64,000 nucleotides of DNA. Source: Entoloma clypeatum (taxonomy: Eukaryota; Basidiomycota; Agaricomycetes; Agaricales; Entolomataceae). Numbering within the stretch: position 1 is the first letter of the stretch; every line of letters begins with the position of its first letter. Shown piece by piece: positions 55,267 through 64,000 of this stretch. The notes under the pieces are model-generated. The model did no database searches and had not been told where the DNA came from. It was given only the letters and a program-made list of their open reading frames with translations. Location: NCBI GenBank assembly GCA_963565915.1, contig OY751485.1, forward strand, positions 4,588,001 through 4,652,000. Direction: 5' to 3'. The position numbers and the translations under genes were made by a program.

Positions 55267-56463
55267 AAAGGTCAAGCTGATCTACGTCGTCAACCCATCG
55301 TGGTTTTAGATGCAAAGATTCCTCCCCGATGATCAACCTTTGGAGTCTTGTCTGACTCAGAAGACGAACAGGAGTTCGTAGACACACCTGTCACACCACG
55401 ACAACCACCAACACCGTACAGAAGAATAACCTCCTCTTTCGTGCCAGTCAACCCCACAACACCCTCTTATCTCTCCCCGAGGCGAATCCAACCGTCGTCA
55501 GCTGTTGCTGTTTCTGCACCAAAGACCCCAGACACCCCAGTTAAACCAGCACCTGTAGAAATGACTTCTCAGGCAAGAACCCCAGACAAAGAGATCAAGA
55601 TCAGCCCGCCGGCGATCTTCAATGGAGACAGAAGAAAACTGTCAGAATTTTTGTTCAACGTGAATTTATATTTGGAAATGAATGATGACATCTACAACTC
55701 TGACAAAAAGAAAATCCTCTTCATGGTCTCATACATGAAAGGAGGAACTGCCGGGCCATGGAAGGAGTCTTGGTACAGAGACATCACCACTGCCGGAGTA
55801 CCCACCTATCCAAAGTACACGGACTTTATCAAGAAACTGAGGAAATCGTTCTCCCTGGTTGACAAAGAAGGAGACGTGTTGACTATGATGAAAATGCAGA
55901 AGATGGAGGGCATGACAGCCGACGAATTCATAGAAAAATTTAAACTATGGGTTGCAGAGAGTTTGATCACAGAGGAGCGATCTCTCAAGGATTACTTCAT
56001 GGAGGCATTGCCACATGCACTCCGAGACAAGATCCTGGGCCTGGACAAAATCCCAGGAACAGTCGACAAATGGTACACCATGGCGTCCAGATTGGACAAC
56101 CAGTGGAGGAGAGCCAAGGCAGTCTCTCAAAGACTTAGACCCGATGGGGAAAAGAAGAAGTTCAAGGTTAACTATAACCCTGCACCCTGAAACACGCACT
56201 TTGCCCCAGACCCAAACGCCATGGACATTGACTGGCTGACTGCTGAAGAAAGAGACGACCACTTCAAAAAAGGGTTGTGCTTCGTCTGCCATCAGGCAGG
56301 GCACCGTGCTGATGGACACAAAGGAGGAAAGACCCAGATTGCGAACAACACATTCAAGAAAGCTTCCGATGCATATGCCCATATCCAAGGCATTTTTAAA
56401 GACTTACCAAATGAGGAACAAGACGCCTTAATCTCCGAGATGGAGAAACAGGGTTTTCAATAA
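55267..56463 (+). pseudogene. gag: Gypsy-B Gag
   Basis: The frame begins at 55348 with LSDSEDEQEFVDTPVTPRQP, where TTG stands at the place an ATG would be expected, so the start is probably mutated. The core Gag domain is near residues 85-250 (ISPPAIFNGDRRKLSEFLFN, IEKFKLWVAESL). A TGA at 56188-56190 interrupts just before DPNAMDIDWL. The knuckle reads CFVCHQAGHRADGH with His in place of the last Cys. The frame ends at 56463. It belongs with the plus-oriented 5' LTR immediately upstream. Confidence 0.78.
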
Positions 56464-56477
56464 AGCGGCCTGTACCG

Positions 56478-57818
56478 ATGTCAGCCCCTGCTCAGTTTTC
56501 AATCTCCCTATCCCCTGTAATTGTAGCCGACATGAATGACAAATCTTTTTCAATCCCCATTTCAATGTCAGGAGAAGGAGAAAGCATTGATAAAAAACTA
56601 AAGATAAATGCCCTGATAGACTCAGGAGCAGGAGGGACCTTTTTGGATCAGAAGTTCGCCACAGCCAACCGAATGGAGCTTATTCTGTTATTAAAGCCCA
56701 TTCGCGTGTTCAATGTGGACGGAACAAAGAACAAAGAAGGAACAATCACCCATTGCACATGGAAGAAGATCTGGATTGATGACAAAGAACTCGACGTCAG
56801 ATTCTTGGTCACCGGACTTGGAAAGGAAACCACCATTTTGGGGTTACCATGGTTAAAACAATACAACCCAAAGATTGATTGGGAAAAAGGAACCTTGGAT
56901 ATCGAGACGATCAGCAAGAAGACCCTAGCAGGAGTCATGAGGAAGAAATTTGACAAGCTCTTGGCATCAAAAGACAAGAAACCCATTGCAATTGCAGCAT
57001 GGATGAAGAAAAAACCTGAACAAAAGATCTATGCGATGATAGAAGAAATTGATGATAAAGAGACCCTTAAACCAGAAAAGGAGGCTCTACCAGCAAATGG
57101 ACCTATCTTGAAAAGGATAGATGAAGAATCAGACAATGACCTCGACCTATTCAGGACATATGTCGCAACGGACGAACCCATTGAGGACATTTGGATCCAT
57201 CACCGGAAGAACAAACAAAATTGGACAAATTCCTTGATGAAAACCTTTGAAAGGGGTACATCAGACCCTCGAAATCACCATGGCATCACCCTTTTTCTTC
57301 GTGGCTAAAAAGGACTCAGATAAACTCAGACCATGTCAGGACTATTGGCAATTGAACGAAGGAACGGTGAAGAACGCATACCCGTTACCCCTGGTCGGAG
57401 ATTTGCTTGACAAACTGAAAGGAGCAAAGGTTTTCACTAAACTGGACATGCATTGGGGATACAACAACATACGGATCAAACCTGGCAATGAATGGAAGGC
57501 TGCATTCGAAACCAATTGAGGGTTGCACGAACCCTTGGTTGCCTTCTTCGGACTGGCAGGCATGCCACCCACCTTCCAGGCAATGATGAACGAAATCTTC
57601 AAAGAAGAACTTGAAGAGGGATGGTTGCTCATTTATTTGGACAACATCTTCATATTCTCAGTCTATGATGAAGACGACACCAAACGGACACTCCGCGTAC
57701 TCAGAAAGATGATAGAGAATGACCTCTATCTCAACCTGGAAAAATGCGAATTTGGAGTCAGGCAGTGCAAATACCTCGGACTCATTATCAAAGAAAACGA
57801 AATTGCAATGGACCCCGT
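56478..57818 (+). pseudogene. pol: Gypsy-B pol: protease and reverse transcriptase, damaged
   Basis: The protease has ALIDSGAGGTFLD and GLPWLKQYNPKIDW (intact). A frame change near 57235 leads into the RT ([40 protein letters not shown]). A TGA replaces the Arg codon of the usual NRGL block at 57518-57520. The polymerase motif reads YLDN instead of YLDD, removing a catalytic Asp. The frame reaches MDPV at 57818, where a 1284-bp insertion splits it, and resumes at 59103. Confidence 0.82.
57815..57818 (+). repeat. Left 4-bp TSD (CCGT) of inserted element
   Basis: CCGT, repeated at 59103-59106. Confidence 0.65.
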
Positions 57819-59102
57819 TGAAACGAAGGAAGTGAGTCTGGGGATGAGTGTGAGCGATATCTCTATCACACACACAAACACCAAACACAACAATGAAGAC
57901 CGAACAAGTCTCGCGATGTGTACTTCTCAATCGATATAGTTCGGGGTGATGAGTGGGATCACTCAGGATGTGACTCTTCCAAACAACAATTGAATAACTC
58001 GTTTAGCGATGGCTCGATAGGTCTCGAACAAGACTTAGAGATAGTTCTCAATAGATAATGAACCGAGGTTTGTGATTTCCGGACCAACAAGACTTCACGA
58101 ACACGATCTCGACCGAATACGAACACGACAATGACCAATACGACTGATAGATAACACGATTTGACAATTGACAAGTTCTCGAACACACAAAACACAATTG
58201 CGACTGACTTCCGATGCAAACCAAACGATCTCGAGGCTTCAATGATACTCGCGAACGACGACAGATGCACAAGACAAATGCTATCAATTCTGGGGCACAA
58301 TCTAACCTAACCTATCTATGACGAAACTATGAGACTTTATACATGAGCTGCAATAAATATAGAAAAGGGATGCATGTGGTCTCGCTAAGGGGTATCCAGT
58401 CAAGTGAGCCTTTGCTAGAGACGTTGCGATGTGTCCATGTGGTTGACAATGCGACAGGTACGTTCTTTTCTCCATTTTCTATCTCTATCATGCTTGTGAG
58501 GACACTATTCCACTATCTCAGTCTATTGATACACCTCGCGACGATGCCAATGAGTTACTGCGAGGTATCAGATGCTTTGATTAAGGGTCATCTCGGTAAG
58601 CAACCAATCCATATCAATATGTCTGCCATGTAATGCACATTGATCGTGGTGTATCAAACCTGATCTCGGTCTGTTCAATCCGATGTCATTGGCTATTCCC
58701 CATATGGACAATTTGGACGCGAAGCGAGGCGCACATTTGCCAAGCCTCTCGCAAGAATGTCTCCAGTCAAGCCCTCAATGTATAGTAGACAGTGCTAGTG
58801 TCATCGATAAATCCAATATAACCAATCTCCTTGTTTCGCGCTTCGTTTCGAGAGATGCTTGATAGTCTTATCTATCTCGCGAGGCGATCCCATGGCTCTC
58901 GAGTATCATAGCTAAGCCCATAGTGGTGACCAGCGCTATGTCCTACATTGCCATGGTCTCTAAATGCTTTAAAATCTCTCTCTAACGTCGCCACTAAGTC
59001 CTCAGAATCGGAGCTCATCTAGGACTCTCTACATCCCTTAGAGATAGTGTGAAATGATGCAAAATGCGCAGATTTAGGCCTAGACACATCGCGGCCTTAT
59101 CA
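57819..59102. mobile_element. 1284-bp insertion with TG...CA ends, probable solo LTR
   Basis: Removing this segment and one CCGT restores the Gypsy-B RT frame exactly ([12 protein letters not shown]). Ends are TGAAACGAAGG and GGCCTTATCA. No coding capacity is recognised. TG...CA ends and a 4-bp duplication suggest a solo LTR left by recombination, or a non-autonomous LTR element. No sibling copy is in the window. Confidence 0.65.
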
Positions 59103-59893
59103 CCGTGAAGTTATTGGGGATAGCGAAATGGCTGGAACCCGTAACTGTGAAACAGGTCAGATCCTTCCTTGGATTTGGAAACTTCTATCGAAGGTTTATC
59201 GGACACTACTTGGACATTGCCAAACCCTTGAATAATCTGACCAAAAAGGATCAGGAATGGAAATGGAATGAGGACTGCCAAATGGCATTTGACACGTTAA
59301 AGGACAAATTTGTGGAATCACCGGTATTGTTAATGCCAAACACTGACAAACTGTTCATCATAGAATCTGATGCATCCAAATGGGTGATAGGAGCAGTACT
59401 GCGCCAACAAGATGTGGAGACTGGCACCCCTGCGGATATATATCGCACTCGTTCTCTGTGGCAGAACGGAACTATGAAATTTATGATCGGGAACTCTTGG
59501 GAATTATCCAATCACTGGAAACCTGGAGGCACTACCTCCTTGGATCACCATTTCCAATGGTTGTTCTATATCACAAAAACTTGACATATTACCGGGAACC
59601 CCAGAAGTTAAACAGACGACAAGCACGGTGGAGATTGTATCTCTCCAAGTTTGAGCTAAAATTGGTACACACCCCAGGAGCGAAAATGGTCCAGTCGGAT
59701 GCCTTGTCGAGGTGACCAGACCACATACCCGAAGAAGATACCGACAATGAAGACATTATTGTCTTGCCAAATGACATCTTTGTCAAAACAGTGGACCTTG
59801 AGCTACAAGGAGATATTCTAAAAGCAACCGAGAACGATGACCTCTTCTCAAAAGCCATCACCACCCTAAAAGAATCAGGGACCCCACCAATTA
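59103..59893 (+). pseudogene. pol: Gypsy-B pol continued: RT end, RNase H, tether
   Basis: Reads [20 protein letters not shown], then the RNase H Asp block [20 protein letters not shown]. After a frame change come [20 protein letters not shown] and [18 protein letters not shown], then ALSR followed by a TGA. The last residues before the LTR at 59894 are KESGTPPIM. The integrase start expected next is missing, presumably displaced beyond the Gypsy-A copies to the right. Confidence 0.78.
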
Positions 59894-60386
59894 TGTAAGG
59901 GTGACCTTATGATCCAACAACTCCGAAGTGTTCCGAAGCAACTCCGACATCAGACGACTTGCAAGGGAAATCCAAAGTTAAATTAGACTCTACGGAGTAC
60001 AATACGAGGCGTACCTTGCAAGGGAAATCCAAAGAGAAAGTTCTGAGGATTCCCTTGCAGGCTAGACAGCTATATAGATGATGAGAATTGGAAATGAGGA
60101 GAGGAATGTTGAAATATGACAAAGATCGGGAGTAGGGATGGGAACGGAATATGTAAATCAGAAGCGTGCATGTGGTGGTATAAATCATTGCTCCGACATG
60201 CACTCCGACACGGAAGACGGGTCGGAAGTGTCGGAGGTCAGAGGTGTTGAAGGATAGATGGAAACGAAAGGAAACGTAAAGTATAGTAATATAAATAATA
60301 GACGTACCACAACGGTCGGAGGGTCGGAGGATGGGTCGGAGGTGTCGGAGGTGTCAGATTGAGGAAATTGGATGGTTGCCCTTACA
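59894..60386 (-). repeat. Gypsy-A-related LTR, divergent subfamily
   Basis: 493 bp, TGTAAGGGTG...GCCCTTACA, with the same internal CTTGCAAGGGAAATCC duplication and CAAAGAGAAAGTTCT block as 60542-60975 but clearly diverged. Confidence 0.8.
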
Positions 60387-60541
60387 GATAGGCAGAGGGA
60401 TATGGACATCTCGTCAGAAGGGGTCTTCTGGAGCCAATGAGAGTTTTACAACGTGGAATATGGGGTGAATGCGAGACATAGAAGGAGGAAGTTTGAGTTT
60501 GTATGCATGTGTTCCAACAGGTTGGACAACCAGAAATGGGC
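60387..60541 (-). pseudogene. Integrase scrap between two Gypsy-A LTRs
   Basis: 155 bp which on the minus strand reads VQPVGTHAYKLKLPPSM and IHPIFHVVKLSLAPEDPF, homologous to the Gypsy-A integrase end. It lacks the polypurine tract next to the LTR at 59894-60386 and is cut by the next LTR at 60542. Confidence 0.75.
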
Positions 60542-60975
60542 TGTAAGGGCGACCTTACGATCCAAGACTCAAACTCAGATACTTGCAAGGGAGATCCGAA
60601 GATTAGATTGAGCAGTCTGATAAGTAATACAACACACACCTTGCAAGGGAGATCCGAAGAGAAAGTTCTAAGGATTCCCCTGCAAGCTAGCGAGATAAAT
60701 AGTAAAATGAGATATGAAATAAAAGATAAAACGAGACATAGGAATGATGAGTAATGGTCGGGAGTAGGGATGGGGGATGAATGGAAACGAGATGAATGAT
60801 AGTACCTGCGATCCGACGTGCGGAGGAGCGGAGGGGCGCGGAGTCGTCGGATGTGGAGAGGTGCAGAGAGGTGAATAAGATATCAGAGGCAACAGATACG
60901 ATCGGAGGGCGTCGGAGGGCGTCGGAGATGGTGGAAATGAACGGAAAGGGAAAGTGCAAAGTGGTTGCCCTTACA
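60542..60975 (-). repeat. Gypsy-A 3' LTR (minus orientation)
   Basis: 434 bp, TGTAAGGGC...GCCCTTACA, very similar to 17717-18149. The polypurine tract (reverse complement of TCACCCCCCC) follows at 60976. Confidence 0.9.
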
Positions 60976-60986
60976 TCACCCCCCCT
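60976..60986 (-). promoter_or_regulatory. Gypsy-A polypurine tract
   Basis: On the minus strand a GGGGGGGTGA run directly before the 3' LTR. The same feature is at 18150-18160. Confidence 0.6.
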
Positions 60987-63900
60987 TCAAGGCACAGCGT
61001 CTCGACGTGTCAGGCGAAACGAGTCGAATATCGCAGCGGAGATCCGACACGGAGCTCCCGGATGACGTCGGTAGAAGTCGCGGACTAGGCGCGGAGCGTG
61101 GACATTGTCTTCTGCTTCCCAGGAATTCTCTTTGTAGCCATATCCCTTCCATTTGACCAAGAATTGAAGCTTGCCTCGATGCAGTCGGCTGTCCAAGAGG
61201 TTTTCAACATCATACTCCAATTCTTCTCCCACTACCGTCGGAGGCGGAGGAGAGCGGACTTGGCGTCGGAAAGGGTCGTCGGGAACTAGTGAAAGTTTGA
61301 CGACGTGGAATACTGGGTGAATGCGGGACATGGAAGGGGGAAGGCGAAGTTCGTAGGCATGTGTTCCGACAGGTCGGACCACTGGGAAAGGGCCTACGTA
61401 CCGATGTGCAAGTTTTTTTGTGGGTCGTGGTTTTGAGGTCCGATGAGTCTAAAAAGACCTTGTCCCCCGGGCGGAATGTCGGAGTGGTGCTCCGATGCTG
61501 GTTGTAGTATCGCGCCATGTCGTCTTTTGCCTTTGTTAGTGCTGCGCGAGCCTCTTCCAGAGCGGACTTCATCCGCTCGCTGAAATCCGCTACCGCCTCG
61601 ATTTCCGTCCGCTTCTCGCGAGGTTCGAATCCCATGCGTGGATGGCGGCCGGTGTCAATGTAGAACGGAGTTTGACGTGTCGATGCGTGAACATGGTTGT
61701 TGTATGCAAATTCAGCCATCGGAAGCCATTCGTCCCAATCGTCTTGACGTTCATTGATGAATAGGCGAAGATATTGTTCCAATCCTTGATTGACCCGCTC
61801 CGTCTGTCCGTACGACTGCGGATGGTAGGCTGTCGAGGCAGCAATCTTAATGCCAAGTAGCCTATATAGTTCGCGCGTGAACTTGGCGACAAACTGTGGT
61901 CCGCGGTCGGAGACAATGGCCTCCGGTAGTCCGTGGAGTTTCCAGACGTTTTGAATATAGGAGCGTGCAGTCCCGAGTGCGGAGATGTCGGAGTGCGTCG
62001 GGATGAAGTGTCCCCGCTTCCCTACTGAGTCCACTACCACCATGATAGCGTCGTAGCCGTGGGCTTCTGGTAGTTCAGTAATGAAGTCAACACTGGTTAC
62101 TTGCCACCGCTCCGTGGGGACCGGTAGCGGATTGAGCTCTCCGGAGGGCGGAGTGCGTCGGACCTTGGTGCGGAGGCATGAGTCGCATGTCTTGCAATAT
62201 TGACCTATTAAACGAGACATGTGTGGCCACCAGTAATTGCGCGACACCAGTTCCAAGGTTTTCCACCGTCCCGGATGTCCGGCCACCGGAGTGTCGTGGT
62301 GTTGTGTGAGGATCCGATGACGCAGTTGGGGATTATTAGGAACATAGATACGATCCCTGAAGTAGAGCAAACCTTCCGCTTGCCTCCACTCCGCACTTCG
62401 GACGGACCCCGCTCCGACGGTCGGAAGGGATCTGACGACCTCCGCCACACTATCCTCCAGTAGCCCCTCTCGGATTCCCTGTCGGACCTGGCAGAGGACG
62501 TCGCGTTCTTCCCCTTGAACAGTTACCCCACGCATTGCTCGCACTGCAAACAATTCTGGTCGAAGAAGGATGATGTTTTCGTTGTCCCGCGATCCGTCTC
62601 CGTGGTCCGCTCGTCGGGACAAAGCGTCGGACTTGCCCATTGACTTTCCAGGTCGATGGTGCATTTTAAAATCGAAACGAGCGAGGTATAAGGACCATCT
62701 AGCTTGTCGTCGATTTAGTTTTTGAGCTGTCATGAAGTACTCAAGATTTTTGTGGTCCGTCCAAATCTCCACTGTCTTCTCCGCTCCTTCAAGGAAGTGC
62801 CTCCACTCCTCTAATGCGCGGACCACTGCCAACATCTCCTTGTCATAGATCTCGTAGTTGCGTTCCACCGGACTGAGGCTTTTGGAATAGAATGCGACAG
62901 GGTGCCACTTACCGTCCTCTGTTGGTTGGGACAGTACTGCTCCGGTTGCAAAGTCCGAGCTATCCGCTTCTACCCGCCACTCCTTTCGATGATCAGCTAA
63001 GACCAGGATCGGAGCGGATGTAATCCTTCGCTTCAACTCCGCAAATGCGGACACTTCTCCCTCCCTCCAAGACCAGAGGTGCCCCTTCTTCGTGAGCTCG
63101 AAAAGAGGGCGCGCGATGTCCGAAAACCCTTCAATAAAACGGCGATAGAAGTTAGTGAACCCCAGAAAGGACTGTACTTCTCGGACGTTTGTCGGAGCAG
63201 GCCACTCTGCGACCCCCGCTACTTTCACCGGATCCATCTCTACGCGTCCTTGTTCAATAATAAGGCCTAAGTATTCAATGCGCGTTTGCTCAAACTCGCA
63301 TTTCTCTGGTTTTAGATAGAGTTTGTGTTCGCGAAGTCGTTCCAGTACAATCCGTGTGACCCTCCGATGTTCCGCAAGGGTCTCCGTGAAGATGAGTATA
63401 TCGTCAAGGTAAACACAAACTACACCTTCAGTGATAAGGTCCTGAAAGATCTCGTTCATCATAGTCTGGAATGTGGATGGACTATTAGTGAGGCCGAAGA
63501 ACATCACCAATGGTTCATAGAGTCCGCGATTGGTCCAAAAAGCGGCCTTCCACTCGTCTCCGGGCTTTATCCGTACATTGTTGTAACCCCAGCGGATGTC
63601 GAGTTTGGTGAAGTATTGAGCGCGTTGAAGTTTATTGATCAGTTCGGATATGAGCGGAAGCGGATACTTGTTTTTGATAGTTTTGGAATTGAGTGACCGG
63701 TAGTCTTGTACAAGACGAAGGGAGCCATCCTTTTTCTTGATATAGAACACCGGAGATGCCATCGGAGACTTGGAAGGGCGGATCCGACCAGTTGCAAGGT
63801 TTTCCTCCAAAAACGCGTCGAGTTCTTTCTGTTCGTTCGGGGCGAGCGGATATACCTTACAACCCGCCGGAGAGGCGTCCGGAACAAGTTCAATGGCGTG

Positions 63901-64000
63901 GTCCCACGTCCGCTCTTCCGGTAAGGTGTCGAAAGAGGTCTTTGAGAATACGTCTTCGAAATCAAACAAGTGGTCTGGTACGGAATCGCGGAAAGATTTG
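60987..64000 (-). pseudogene. pol: Gypsy-A Pol: RT, RNase H, integrase, chromodomain (one frameshift, partial)
   Basis: On the minus strand the frame is open from the right edge down to about 61428. RT has MASPVFYIKKKDGSLRLVQD, KLDIRWGYNNVRIKPGDEWK and catalytic YLDD (63400-63411). RNase H has RVEADSSDFATGAVLSQ. The integrase HHCC finger is HHDTPVAGH...CDSC, and core acids are in SVDFITELPE, SDRGPQF and TERVNQGLEQYLR. Compared with 18150-18748, two G are missing near 61427. The integrase C-terminal domain and chromodomain (DVENLLDSRLHRGKLQFLVK, WKGYGYKENSWEAEDN) therefore lie in another frame, ending at 60987. Apart from that it looks young. Confidence 0.9.

Larger units (their letters stand above)
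60542..64000 (-). mobile_element. Gypsy-A, chromodomain Gypsy (runs off right edge)
   Basis: The 3' LTR, polypurine tract and most of pol on the minus strand. Protease, Gag and 5' LTR are expected beyond 64000. Confidence 0.9.

Noticed and set aside
54997..55275. Open frame antisense to the Gypsy-B 5' LTR, also present at 51617-51919
   Set aside because: The frame lies wholly in the LTR and is conserved only because both LTRs are copies. No protein features.
57959..58300. Minus-strand 113-codon frame inside the 1284-bp insertion
   Set aside because: Hydrophobic low-complexity translation, no motif, and an alternative frame is equally open. Probably chance.

Overview
The window looks like a transposon-rich stretch of a filamentous basidiomycete genome, probably an Agaricomycete. 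The evidence is short GT-AG introns (46-82 nt), a Plavaka-type DDE transposase, chromodomain Gypsy elements, a Tad-like LINE with CCHC ORF1, and Copia elements primed by an initiator-tRNA fragment. No rRNA, tRNA or CRISPR array was seen. No species can be named.

Layout. 1-646: start of an acidic, repeat-bearing gene on the minus strand that runs off the left edge. 839-4177: a divergently transcribed four-exon Plavaka transposase with no break. 4374-5992: a proline-rich, A-tailed putative retroelement between long direct repeats. 6053-17716: the least repetitive part, with two unrecognised spliced host-like genes (6913-8150 minus, three exons; 13673-16554 plus, ten exons) separated by about 5.5 kb without a recognisable gene. 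17717-20476: remnants of a minus-strand Gypsy (Gypsy-A) and a plus-strand LINE with ORF1. 20477-34217: Gypsy-1, into which a 5'-truncated LINE (23223-24976, 13-bp target-site duplication, TSD) and a near-intact Copia-1 (26319-32103, TSD CCGAT) have jumped. Removing both rejoins the Gypsy-1 pol frame. 35025-40576: Copia-2 (TSD CTTCC), with identical LTRs but dead coding sequence. 40582-43698: old LTR remnants and unassigned DNA. 43699-48208: a third, broken Copia (Copia-3) carrying a 2369-bp hAT-like element (8-bp TSD ACACCTAG) and a 266-bp LINE tail (14-bp TSD). 48504-51649: Gypsy-C with a 499-bp hAT-like element (8-bp TSD CCCATGGC). 51650-59893: Gypsy-B, inserted in Gypsy-C and then rearranged by an inversion. 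59894-64000: further Gypsy-A copies, the last running off the right edge.

Main results. (1) Gypsy-B has its two LTRs in opposite orientation, yet their outer flanks are complementary (AAAGA/TCTTT). The Gypsy-C reverse transcriptase codons rejoin exactly across them, so an inversion must have occurred. A hAT-like element lacking a matching TSD sits on the visible breakpoint. (2) Three copies of a TAGTGTTTGA-ended non-autonomous family of very different lengths (2369, 499, 411 bp) share GGTTC/AGTCC subterminal repeats. (3) By eye, every difference between paired LTRs of Gypsy-1 (12 of 12) and Copia-1 (3 of 3) is a CpG transition, pointing to methylation-linked decay. (4) Copia-2 inserted recently although it could not have encoded its own proteins.
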